Source: Bacilli bacterium
GTDB lineage: Bacteria; Bacillota_I; Bacilli_A; ML615J-28; CAG-313
Direction: 5' to 3'
Assembly: GCA_017937305.1 (NCBI GenBank)
Contig: JAGBDV010000005.1
Location: forward strand, 1 to 45,956
Length of the DNA stretch: 45,956 nucleotides
Below the pieces are notes generated by a model. It did no database searches, had not been told where the DNA came from, and saw nothing but the letters and a program-made list of their open reading frames with translations. Positions 1 to 7,922 of the stretch are shown piece after piece. The position numbers and the translations under genes were made by a program. Numbering within the stretch: the first letter of the stretch is position 1; each line of letters begins with the position of its first letter.

Positions 1-92
1 AATACTGCACCATATGTTGGTGGATTAATGTTATGTAATGAACATGTTGGTGAATTACATAACATTAATCCACCAACATATGGTGCAGTATT
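1..92. repeat. Perfect inverted repeat at window edge (fold-back)
   Basis: Bases 1-39 are the exact reverse complement of 54-92, with a 14-base spacer. The repeat lies inside the oppF reading frame, and the spacer again carries the CACCAACAT word found in the arms. This is what a template-switch or fold-back chimera at a contig end looks like. A natural 39-bp perfect palindrome inside a conserved ATPase gene is much less likely. Confidence 0.9.
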
Positions 93-602
93 ATCAATTA
101 ATGATAAGTAATTTGTTAAAGCTTTTATACTAATTTCAATTTCATTTAAAGAAATGCCATCTAATACTGAATCACCTGATTTATGTTTTTTAATAATTTC
201 TAATAAATAATTTAATTCTCTTTTGCATTTTACATAAGAACGAGGAATCGGTGTACCATCTTTATAAGTAGAATTTAAATAAAAATTAAATTTTTTAATA
301 TTTTCTCTACTCTTCTTTAATGCATTAAGATAATACTTAGGCATAAATTCATATACTGTATGACCATAATATAAAGTCTTACCACCTGTTGTATCATATA
401 ATTGTAAAATTGTTCTACCTAGTGTTGTTTTACCACAGCCAGATTCACCTACAACACCAATTGTTTTTCCTTTTTCAAGTGTGAAAGAAACATCATCTAC
501 TGCTTTTAGTGATGTTAGAGTTTTACCAAATAAGTCTTTTGATAAAGGGAAGTATTTCTTTAAATGCTTTACTTCTAAGATTAAATTAGATTTATCATTC
601 AT
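1..602 (-). CDS. oppF: Oligopeptide ABC transporter ATPase OppF (partial, C-terminus off window)
   Basis: This is the second ATPase of the Opp importer and powers peptide uptake from the cytoplasmic face. The ATG at 602 overlaps the oppD stop by eight bases and has an AAAGGAG site upstream. Walker A (GESGCGKT) lies near residues 51-58. After ILQLYD a charged lysine-rich stretch follows, and no Q-loop or LSGGQ signature has appeared by residue 170; mycoplasma-type OppF proteins are known for an insertion here. The last ~29 codons read through the fold-back repeat at 1-92 and are probably not the real protein. Last gene of the lipoprotein-oppABCDF operon. The family call is sure; the true C-terminus is not visible. 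Confidence 0.85.
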   Translation of the reverse strand, partial: MNDKSNLILEVKHLKKYFPLSKDLFGKTLTSLKAVDDVSFTLEKGKTIGVVGESGCGKTTLGRTILQLYDTTGGKTLYYGHTVYEFMPKYYLNALKKSRENIKKFNFYLNSTYKDGTPIPRSYVKCKRELNYLLEIIKKHKSGDSVLDGISLNEIEISIKALTNYLSLIDNTAPYVGGLMLCNSPTCSLHNINPPTYGAV

Positions 603-1767
603 CAGCTTCTCCTTTCTCATCATATAAATAACATGATACGTAATGTGTATTAGAAAGTTTTACTTCACTTGGATAATTTCCATTACATTTATTAATACAT
701 TTATTACATCTATTTTTAAAGAAACATGTATTAGGTAAATTGATTGGATTAGGAACTTGACCTGGAATTGAATAAAGTGGTTCATTAGCATCAGATGTAA
801 TAAGTGGTTTACTCTTTTGCAACCCAATTGTATAAGGGTGTTTAGGATGTTTGAATATTTCAGTAACTGTACCTTTTTCAATAATCTTACCTGCATACAT
901 TACTACTACTTCATCAGCCATTTCCGCTATAACACCTAAGTCATGTGTAATTAGCATAATTGCACAACCAGTCTTCTTTTGAATATCTTTTAAAAGTTCT
1001 AATATTTGTGCTTGAATTGTAACGTCTAGTGCAGTTGTTGGTTCATCAGCAATAATTAATTTTGGATCACCTGCTAGTGCCATTGCAATCATGACACGTT
1101 GTCTCATACCACCAGATAATTCATGAGGGTAAGAAGCATATACACGTTCTGGCATTGAAATACCAACTAAATTTAACATTTCAATTGTATGTGCTTTAAC
1201 ATCTTCTTTTGACATTTCAGGGTAATGTATAAACATTACTTCATCTAGTTGATAACCAATTGTAAATACAGGATTTAGTGAAGTCATTGGTTCTTGGAAA
1301 ATCATTGTAATATCTTTTCCACGAACATTAAACATTTCTTTAGTAGGCATTTTCGCAATATTATAAGCTTTCTTTTTACCATCTTCAGAATAGCCTAAAT
1401 AATCAGAATTAAATCTGATTTCTCCACCAACTACTTGACCTTGAGGAGCTTGAACAAGTTGCATAATTGAAAGTGATGTAACACTTTTACCACAACCAGA
1501 TTCTCCAACTACACCAATAATTTTATTCTTGGGAATATTAAAACTTACACCATTTACACTTTTTACAGTTCCACTATCAGTAAAGAAATGTGTTTGTAAA
1601 TTATCAATTTCAATTATATTATTTTCATCATTCATTACAGATGTATATTCTGATACATCCATTTTTTTCTTCTTTAGAGATTCATAATATTTCATTTGTT
1701 TAATATTATATGAAATAATTTTACGACTCTCTTTTATTGATAGGTAATTTCCATTTTTCTTTGCCAT
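595..1767 (-). CDS. oppD: Oligopeptide ABC transporter ATPase OppD
   Basis: First ATPase of the peptide importer. Walker A GESGCGKS is near residue 90, the signature LSGGMRQR near 220 and Walker B LIIADEP near 240, followed by the C-terminal oligopeptide/dipeptide transporter domain with the cysteine-rich segment NTCFFKNRCNKC typical of OppD/DppD. The start is ATG at 1767, because an AGGTGA site sits five bases before it; a GTG at 1776 would give three more residues but lies inside that site. An N-terminal extension of about 50 lysine-rich residues precedes the ATPase domain, which is unusual for the family. It follows oppC by nine bases and overlaps oppF. Confidence 0.95.
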   Translation of the reverse strand: MAKKNGNYLSIKESRKIISYNIKQMKYYESLKKKKMDVSEYTSVMNDENNIIEIDNLQTHFFTDSGTVKSVNGVSFNIPKNKIIGVVGESGCGKSVTSLSIMQLVQAPQGQVVGGEIRFNSDYLGYSEDGKKKAYNIAKMPTKEMFNVRGKDITMIFQEPMTSLNPVFTIGYQLDEVMFIHYPEMSKEDVKAHTIEMLNLVGISMPERVYASYPHELSGGMRQRVMIAMALAGDPKLIIADEPTTALDVTIQAQILELLKDIQKKTGCAIMLITHDLGVIAEMADEVVVMYAGKIIEKGTVTEIFKHPKHPYTIGLQKSKPLITSDANEPLYSIPGQVPNPINLPNTCFFKNRCNKCINKCNGNYPSEVKLSNTHYVSCYLYDEKGEADE

Positions 1768-1776
1768 ATTAATCAC

Positions 1777-2826
1777 CTACTTCTTAGATTTAGGGTCCAT
1801 TGCATCACGCAGACCATCACCAACAAAGTTAAATCCAAGTACTGCAAGAACAATCATGAAACCAGCTGGAAGCCACATATTAGTATGATAACTTAATACT
1901 TGTGGGTCATTAGATGTTGCAATCATAGTACCCCAAGCAGCTTTTGGAAGTTGTACACCAAGGCCTAAATAACTAAGTGTTGATTCATATAGAATTACAC
2001 TACCAAGACCAAGTGTCATTGATACGATTAATTGTGGCATAACATTTGGAATTAAATGTTTAAAAATTCTACGCCATACTGGAAGTCCCATAACCTCTGT
2101 AGCAACAATAAATTCTTGTTCTCTTAAAGATAAAATTTGACCACGTACAAGTCTTGCAACACCACTCCAACTAAAGATTGTTATTATAACCATTAAAACA
2201 TAAATTCTTTGATCAGCAGTAAGTCCCCAAGAATCAATTAATGCAGATGCAATTAACAAAATTGGAAGAGTTGGAATACAGTTAAATATATCTACAACAC
2301 GCATTATTATTTGATCAACCCAACCACCAAAATATCCAGCTAAAGCACCAAGAATAATACCAATAATAGTTTCTAATATTACAACAATAAATCCAATCGC
2401 AAGTGAAATTCTCCCACCATACATAAGTCTAACAAATACATCAAACCCATTATCATCAGTTCCAAGTAAATGATCTTTACTAGGAGATGCATATGAATTA
2501 ATAGTTGATGTATGTTCTAATATTTGTGTAACAGTAATAGTTTCACCTTGTTCATTCGTATATGTATAAGTTGAAGGGATTTGTTGTACAACTTCTTGTC
2601 TATCAACTTGTTCTTCTCCCCATTTTGAATACACAACAGGACCTAAAAAGGAAAATACAAATAATCCAACAATCATTACAATTCCTACTAATGATAATTT
2701 AGAACGGAAGAATCTTCTAAGAATCATTCTCGCAGGACTCATCTCTTTAAATGTTTCTTTTTCTTCAACAATTGTAGTAGAATCTTTAGAAACAATAGGT
2801 TCTAATTCTTTTTCTTTTTCAGACAT
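1777..2826 (-). CDS. oppC: Oligopeptide ABC transporter permease OppC
   Basis: Inner-membrane permease subunit pairing with OppB. The first ~35 residues are charged and cytoplasmic (EKEKELEPIVSKDS), followed by a membrane segment (LVGIVMIVGLFVFSF), an extracytoplasmic loop and the binding-protein-dependent transport domain. The EAA-type loop near ATEVMGLPVWRRIFKHLIPN contacts the ATPases. It ends GDGLRDAMDPKSKK, the usual OppC/DppC end. The ATG at 2826 is preceded by AGGTGA with good spacing; the upstream GTG at 2835 lies inside that site. It sits between oppB and oppD with short gaps, as in a single transcript. Confidence 0.95.
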   Translation of the reverse strand: MSEKEKELEPIVSKDSTTIVEEKETFKEMSPARMILRRFFRSKLSLVGIVMIVGLFVFSFLGPVVYSKWGEEQVDRQEVVQQIPSTYTYTNEQGETITVTQILEHTSTINSYASPSKDHLLGTDDNGFDVFVRLMYGGRISLAIGFIVVILETIIGIILGALAGYFGGWVDQIIMRVVDIFNCIPTLPILLIASALIDSWGLTADQRIYVLMVIITIFSWSGVARLVRGQILSLREQEFIVATEVMGLPVWRRIFKHLIPNVMPQLIVSMTLGLGSVILYESTLSYLGLGVQLPKAAWGTMIATSNDPQVLSYHTNMWLPAGFMIVLAVLGFNFVGDGLRDAMDPKSKK

Positions 2827-2835
2827 TATCTTCAC

Positions 2836-3843
2836 CTACTTTCCTAAAGTTACTCTTGGATCGACTACTGAATACATAATATCAGAAAATAACGTTCCGA
2901 TAATTGTTAAGATAGCCAAGAACATGTTATATCCCATAACAAACGGAATATCTCCATCTCGTAATGCTTGATATGCAAGACGTCCAATACCATCAATACC
3001 AAATACTTGTTCTGTAATCATCATCCCACCAAATAGTGATGGTAAAATTCCCGCAAACATTGTTACAAGTGGAATCATTGTATTTCTAAATGCATGTTTA
3101 TAAATAACAGGTTTTTCAGATAATCCTTTAGCACGAGCAGTACGAATATAATCAGCATTTAAAACTTCTAACATATTAGTTCTTGTATAACGCATCAATC
3201 CACCAATTGATAATAAAACACTTACAAATATTGGTAAAATTAAGTGATGAACAATATCACCAAATTTTTGTAAATTACCAATTAAATCAGCTGAGTAATT
3301 TGCTGTAGCAGAAATTAAACCATTTGATGGAAACCATCCTAAATCAACTGAGAATATTTTAATTACAATTGCCGCAAAGAAATATGTAGGAAGTGAAAGT
3401 CCAATCATCGTAAATACTGTAACAGAATAATCTCTTATTGAATATTGATGAGTAGCACTACTAATTCCAAGTGGTATTGCTATTAAGAACTGTAGTATTG
3501 TTGCTACCAGCGCGATAGCAAACGATATCCACATATTTTCTGTAATTACTTGTCCTACAGGTTTTTCATATTTAAATGATAGCCCCAAATCCCCTTTTAA
3601 CAAATTACCAATCCATTTCACATATCCACCTGCGATACCTTTAATTGATGTATCTCCAATACCATATAGATCTTTAAATCTATCAATATCTTCTTGTTTT
3701 ATTGTACCGCTTTGTAATTGACTAGCATATTTTGTATCAACGTAATCGGTAGGCATTAATCTAACCATCGTATAGATAATAATTGATACACCTAATAATA
3801 TGAGGATAGATATCGCTAGTCGTTTAACTATATATTTAAACAT
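2836..3843 (-). CDS. oppB: Oligopeptide ABC transporter permease OppB
   Basis: Membrane permease of the peptide importer. The N-terminus MFKYIVKRLAISILILLGVS is the classic OppB/DppB first membrane helix. The EAA loop appears as YIRTARAKGLSEKPVIYKHA, and the protein ends DIMYSVVDPRVTLGK, also typical of the family. Its 335 residues are normal. The start has AGGAGG eleven bases upstream. It is separated from oppA by 62 bases carrying a long stem-loop, the only sizeable gap within the opp genes. Confidence 0.95.
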   Translation of the reverse strand: MFKYIVKRLAISILILLGVSIIIYTMVRLMPTDYVDTKYASQLQSGTIKQEDIDRFKDLYGIGDTSIKGIAGGYVKWIGNLLKGDLGLSFKYEKPVGQVITENMWISFAIALVATILQFLIAIPLGISSATHQYSIRDYSVTVFTMIGLSLPTYFFAAIVIKIFSVDLGWFPSNGLISATANYSADLIGNLQKFGDIVHHLILPIFVSVLLSIGGLMRYTRTNMLEVLNADYIRTARAKGLSEKPVIYKHAFRNTMIPLVTMFAGILPSLFGGMMITEQVFGIDGIGRLAYQALRDGDIPFVMGYNMFLAILTIIGTLFSDIMYSVVDPRVTLGK

Positions 3844-3865
3844 AATATTTAGTGCCTCCTAATTA

Positions 3866-3899
3866 GAAAATTAATTTAGTATACACTAAATTAATTTTC
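3866..3899 (-). promoter_or_regulatory. Intercistronic stem-loop between oppA and oppB
   Basis: A perfect 15-bp inverted repeat with a four-base loop fills most of the oppA-oppB gap. It has no clean U-tract on the minus strand, so a full terminator is unlikely. Such hairpins after a binding-protein gene usually protect the upstream message or stop part of the transcription, giving more binding protein than permease. The role is inferred; the pairing is seen. Confidence 0.75.
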
Positions 3900-3905
3900 A
3901 TCATC

Positions 3906-6578
3906 TTATTTTTCTACATTAAGTGAAACATTGTGGATTTCACTTGTTAATCCATAATATGGTGATAATTCACTATCTGGAGTTAAACTATCAGCATCAA
4001 TTTTATTTGTATTATAAGCATATAAATCATCTCTTTGATATGTAGGAAGTTCTACACCTAACATCATAACGATATCTAATGCATCTTTATAATATTGTTG
4101 ACGTTTTTCTTGATCATTAGTTTCTCTTGCTTTATCGATTAATTCAGATAAATCATCAATTAAACCTTGTTCATATGCATATTTATCGCTTGCAGCATTT
4201 AAGATTTGTTTATAACCCCAGTTTAATACTGAAGTAGCTTGAGAATCACGATGATATACTTGATACATATCAGGGTCAATTGTTGAACCCCAAGCCGCTG
4301 CCCATACAGTTAATGCACCACTTGATAGTTTGCTTAAAGCGTTAGCATCAGTAACAACGTTAACACTAAAGCCAACTTTATTTAAGATTTCCATTGCATG
4401 ATTCATAGCACGCCAAGCTGGATGATCTGTTTCTTGACCTGCAATAGTAAATGTATATTTACAAGTATGTTGTCCATCAGTATAGATACCATCAGCATTT
4501 AATTTAAATTTAGATTCACTATAACCACATTCTGAGCTATAAAAGCCTTCAACTAAACGTTTTAAGAATTCTAATTGTTCTTCTTCAGTAAATGTAGCAC
4601 CTGCAGTTTTACCAAGTTCTTCAACATATGCTTTATAAGCAGGATTTACAACATCAAGATCTTCAGGGATTTTAGCACCAATATAAGGATAATATGGAGT
4701 ACATCCTTCAGGATATGCCCAACTTGATTTAGACATTGGACGATATATTGCCTCAGCAGTTGTTTGATAATAGTCTACACATTCTTGAGTATTAATCGCA
4801 TGCATAATCGCTTGACGAATTCCAATATATGGAACTTTACCAGCATTAATACCGATATATCCATAACCTGAAGTTTGAATAGATGTATTGCTAATACCTT
4901 GATCTTTTTTACCATCAAGTTCTGTAATAGTTTCAGGTTTTGCATTAGGTTCAACAAAGTCAACTGCATTAGTATATAAAGCATTTAACATTTGATTTGA
5001 AGAAACTACTTGATAACGAACCTTTTTAATTTTAGCAGGGCCTAAAACATAATAAGGATTTCTTTCAAAGTAAATAACACCTAAACTATAGAAATCAGCA
5101 GCTGTAACATTTTCTAAACCACCTGATGATTTACTTGCAGCGTATGGACCAGCACCAACTGGAACACCGATTTTATCACCTTTTAATACTTCATTCATAA
5201 ATGTTTGGTTACCATATTCAACACCAAAATTAGAAACAAAGTCAAATTTTTCAATATGTTCAGCATCTGAATAATAGTACATTGGAGCAACAGCAAATGA
5301 GAAGTTCCAAATAGCTTTAGGGTCAACATTATTAATTGTAATACTTAATACTTCATTTGAATTTGCATCTATATTACCATTTTCATCATAAACTGGTTTT
5401 TCATAAGTTTTACCATTCACTGTAACAGCTTCATCTTTATTTGCAAATTTAATACCAGAAATATTAGGGAATGCACGTTCAGAATTTGAAGTAAAATATT
5501 TTTCCATTGCAGCATTTACTAAGTAATCATATAATGTAGTTGCAGTCATCCAATAACTTACAATTACATCAATTTCTTTTGGCATTTTATCATTATATAC
5601 AATATTAATAGCTTGTTCTTTTGAATAATTCTTAGCAGTATCTAATTTCCCAAGTGAGAAAGTAAGTTCTGCATTTTTCTTACTCCAAGTAATATAGCCT
5701 TCATTATAAAAGAATGCTTCAACATCAGAATTTAATAAGTTCTTATAAACTTTACCTTTATCATCTGTAAACACGATATCTTCATATGTATTTAATGAGT
5801 TAGTCCAGTCAGTTTCTAATTCATCTCTAAAGAATTCTGATGCTTTATTAAAATCTTCAACTAAGTATTGATATGAATCATAAGATGGAGTGTCTTTAAA
5901 TGAATCTTCATATGCTTGTAAATATTCTAAGAAAGAAGCATTCGTGATAATTTCATCTTGATGTTCATCATAGATAAATTCTTTTGCTTCAATTAAAGAA
6001 TTAATTCTTGTTTGAGCATCATTTTGAAATTGCTTTTTAAAGTTTTCTTGTTCTGTTTCATCTTGTGATTGAGTACGATAAGCTTCTAAGCCAACAATAT
6101 CAGTTGAATAGATTGTACTTGAACCAGAATAAACAGGATCTAAGTAAACATATAAATTAAATAATACGTCTTTAATTGTTAAATAGCTGCCATTAGAAAA
6201 ACGTACATTATTCTTTAAAACAAAATAATATGTTGTTGTTTGGTCAACATTAGGAGTACCATCATTTGTAATGATTTGTAGGTCTTTTGTAACAACACCT
6301 TCATCATCACCATAAACAACGTTACCATCTTTGTCATTACCTAACATACCAATTTGAGTTAAACCAACTACATTTGAATCAGTTGCAGATGTTGAAAAGA
6401 ATGGGCTAAATACTTTATCAACTTCTAAAGTTGAAAACACTAAAGAATCATTTTCATTATCATAATACTTTTGATCTTTATTTCCGTTAATTACATTAAC
6501 AACTATTAACGCTACCACCGCAACAACTACAACAGAAGCAGCAATAATAATACCTTTTACAAGGACATTTTTCTTCAT
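3906..6578 (-). CDS. oppA: Oligopeptide-binding protein OppA, membrane-anchored, enlarged
   Basis: Extracellular peptide-binding subunit (SBP_bac_5 family). After MKKN a single hydrophobic helix (residues ~8-30) has no lipobox cysteine, so it is probably anchored by an uncleaved helix and not by lipid. At 890 residues it is far longer than the ~540 of classical OppA. The extra length includes a charged helical stretch around residues 165-270, rich in E, D, Y and F, and a tyrosine- and aspartate-rich middle. Family features remain: FSNGSYLTIKDVLFN near the N-terminus, GAGPYAASK and YFERNPYY in the middle, and ALTVWAAAWGSTIDPDMYQVYH near the C-terminus. One base separates its start from the upstream lipoprotein stop, so the two are likely translated together. 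Confidence 0.92.
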   Translation of the reverse strand: MKKNVLVKGIIIAASVVVVAVVALIVVNVINGNKDQKYYDNENDSLVFSTLEVDKVFSPFFSTSATDSNVVGLTQIGMLGNDKDGNVVYGDDEGVVTKDLQIITNDGTPNVDQTTTYYFVLKNNVRFSNGSYLTIKDVLFNLYVYLDPVYSGSSTIYSTDIVGLEAYRTQSQDETEQENFKKQFQNDAQTRINSLIEAKEFIYDEHQDEIITNASFLEYLQAYEDSFKDTPSYDSYQYLVEDFNKASEFFRDELETDWTNSLNTYEDIVFTDDKGKVYKNLLNSDVEAFFYNEGYITWSKKNAELTFSLGKLDTAKNYSKEQAINIVYNDKMPKEIDVIVSYWMTATTLYDYLVNAAMEKYFTSNSERAFPNISGIKFANKDEAVTVNGKTYEKPVYDENGNIDANSNEVLSITINNVDPKAIWNFSFAVAPMYYYSDAEHIEKFDFVSNFGVEYGNQTFMNEVLKGDKIGVPVGAGPYAASKSSGGLENVTAADFYSLGVIYFERNPYYVLGPAKIKKVRYQVVSSNQMLNALYTNAVDFVEPNAKPETITELDGKKDQGISNTSIQTSGYGYIGINAGKVPYIGIRQAIMHAINTQECVDYYQTTAEAIYRPMSKSSWAYPEGCTPYYPYIGAKIPEDLDVVNPAYKAYVEELGKTAGATFTEEEQLEFLKRLVEGFYSSECGYSESKFKLNADGIYTDGQHTCKYTFTIAGQETDHPAWRAMNHAMEILNKVGFSVNVVTDANALSKLSSGALTVWAAAWGSTIDPDMYQVYHRDSQATSVLNWGYKQILNAASDKYAYEQGLIDDLSELIDKARETNDQEKRQQYYKDALDIVMMLGVELPTYQRDDLYAYNTNKIDADSLTPDSELSPYYGLTSEIHNVSLNVEK

Positions 6579-6579
6579 A

Positions 6580-7689
6580 TTAATTTTCTCCTTTACTAAT
6601 TATTAAATCTAAATTTTCAACGACCGAATTCTCTTTTTTAATAATATGATCGTCATTTGTAATTATTAAATTGTTCAAATCAAAATTACTAGGTAATTTA
6701 GGATTAGAACAGTTAGCGGTTATTGATACATTTTTAATATTCGAATTTGTCATATTGACACATAATGGTGAAATATAAACTTTATTTATTAAATCATACC
6801 CAACATTAACAACAAACTCAACATTTTCAAATGTAACATCAGTGATTGTAGCATTATTTAAGTTTCCAAAAACAGAACCATAAACTGCTTTTAAACTTGA
6901 ATCTAAATGATCATCTACACCTGATGATTTATCCCCTTTAATCAATACTTTAAAGTTTTTAACTGTATAGCCATTTCCTTTAAAAATCTTATTATAACTT
7001 GAAAAACTAAATTCATCACCATTAAAATCTATGTCATTCAAAAGATAAATATTTTTTGTTCTAGCATTTTTTAATTCTTTTGCAGTAGAAACTAACTCAT
7101 AATCTCCCTCAATATATTCAACAAATACATTAATAGCCAAGTCATCCTCTCCACCAGGATGTTTAAATGTTTCATCCCAATCTTCACCAAATTCATCTAA
7201 ATATTTAAGAGGTGTATAATTTTTTCTATCACTAGCAAATCCACGCCAATCATCAAATACTTCACCTTCTTTAACCTCATACGTACCAAGAATAATTAAT
7301 TTATTATTACTATCATAATAACAAACATTATATGAATATTTAACATCTTTATTCCATTTAGCATATAAAGTTAATCCTTCAAGTGGTAGTTCATCTTTAT
7401 CAAAATCCCACCTATATGTAAAGCTAGAATCTTTATACCAACCTTCTAATGTATAACCAGATTTCAAAATAGATGATTTACTTAATGTCTCAGGACTCTT
7501 AATTAATCTTTTTGAATCATTATCAAATTCATAATATTGTTTTATCGGCAATGTACAATTTTGAAAAACACCACCATTTAATTCATATACTACTTTAATA
7601 CCTTTAGGTTCTGTATTTTTATTGCTACACCCCACTAGACATAAAACAAAAAGCAGTAATAATCCATAAACTGTCAATCTTTTTAACAT
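6580..7689 (-). CDS. InlB-repeat lipoprotein, first gene of the opp operon
   Basis: A 369-residue surface lipoprotein. The signal peptide ends in LCLVGC (lipobox, Cys about 21). Residues ~32-113 match a Listeria-Bacteroides (InlB B-type) repeat: VYELNGG, then GYTLEGWYKD and TLYAKWN. The C-terminal half (YELVSTAKEL, NIYLLNDIDF, GNGYTVKNF, GSVFGNLNNATITDV, SNIKNVSI) has the rhythm of a GLUG-type beta-helix. It starts at an ATG behind GAGGAGG and ends one base before oppA. Being promoter-proximal to the importer suggests it captures substrate or anchors the transporter's surface parts, but its molecular job is unknown. Confidence 0.85.
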   Translation of the reverse strand: MLKRLTVYGLLLLFVLCLVGCSNKNTEPKGIKVVYELNGGVFQNCTLPIKQYYEFDNDSKRLIKSPETLSKSSILKSGYTLEGWYKDSSFTYRWDFDKDELPLEGLTLYAKWNKDVKYSYNVCYYDSNNKLIILGTYEVKEGEVFDDWRGFASDRKNYTPLKYLDEFGEDWDETFKHPGGEDDLAINVFVEYIEGDYELVSTAKELKNARTKNIYLLNDIDFNGDEFSFSSYNKIFKGNGYTVKNFKVLIKGDKSSGVDDHLDSSLKAVYGSVFGNLNNATITDVTFENVEFVVNVGYDLINKVYISPLCVNMTNSNIKNVSITANCSNPKLPSNFDLNNLIITNDDHIIKKENSVVENLDLIISKGEN

Positions 7690-7728
7690 AATTATTGACC
7701 TCCTCTATTTATAAACTTATTCTAGTAT

Positions 7729-7757
7729 ATTATACTACTTTTCGTCATTTATTTCAC
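7729..7757 (-). promoter_or_regulatory. Promoter of the lipoprotein-opp operon
   Basis: On the minus strand a TATAAT lies at 7734-7729, and a weak -35 (GTGAAA) at 7757-7752 is 17 bases away. It lies about 40 bases before the lipoprotein start and its GAGGAGG site. No other good promoter is seen before oppA. Confidence 0.7.
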
Positions 7758-7865
7758 CACTTAGGCACCCAATTTTTATGAAATCGTTTACTTTATTAAA
7801 TTTTGTTAATATATAGTTAATATTTAAGTATTATTATTTGTTGATTTTTTCCCACAACAAACCAT

Positions 7866-7901
7866 TAAAAAAACGATTATAGATTAAACTATAATCGTTT
7901 T
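7866..7901 (-). terminator. Rho-independent terminator after the 1632-residue protein gene
   Basis: AAAACGATTATAG pairs perfectly with CTATAATCGTTTT around a six-base loop. On the minus strand a run of U follows directly. It lies 22 bases beyond the stop at 7923. Confidence 0.92.
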
Positions 7902-7922
7902 ATATTTTATCAAATAATACTT

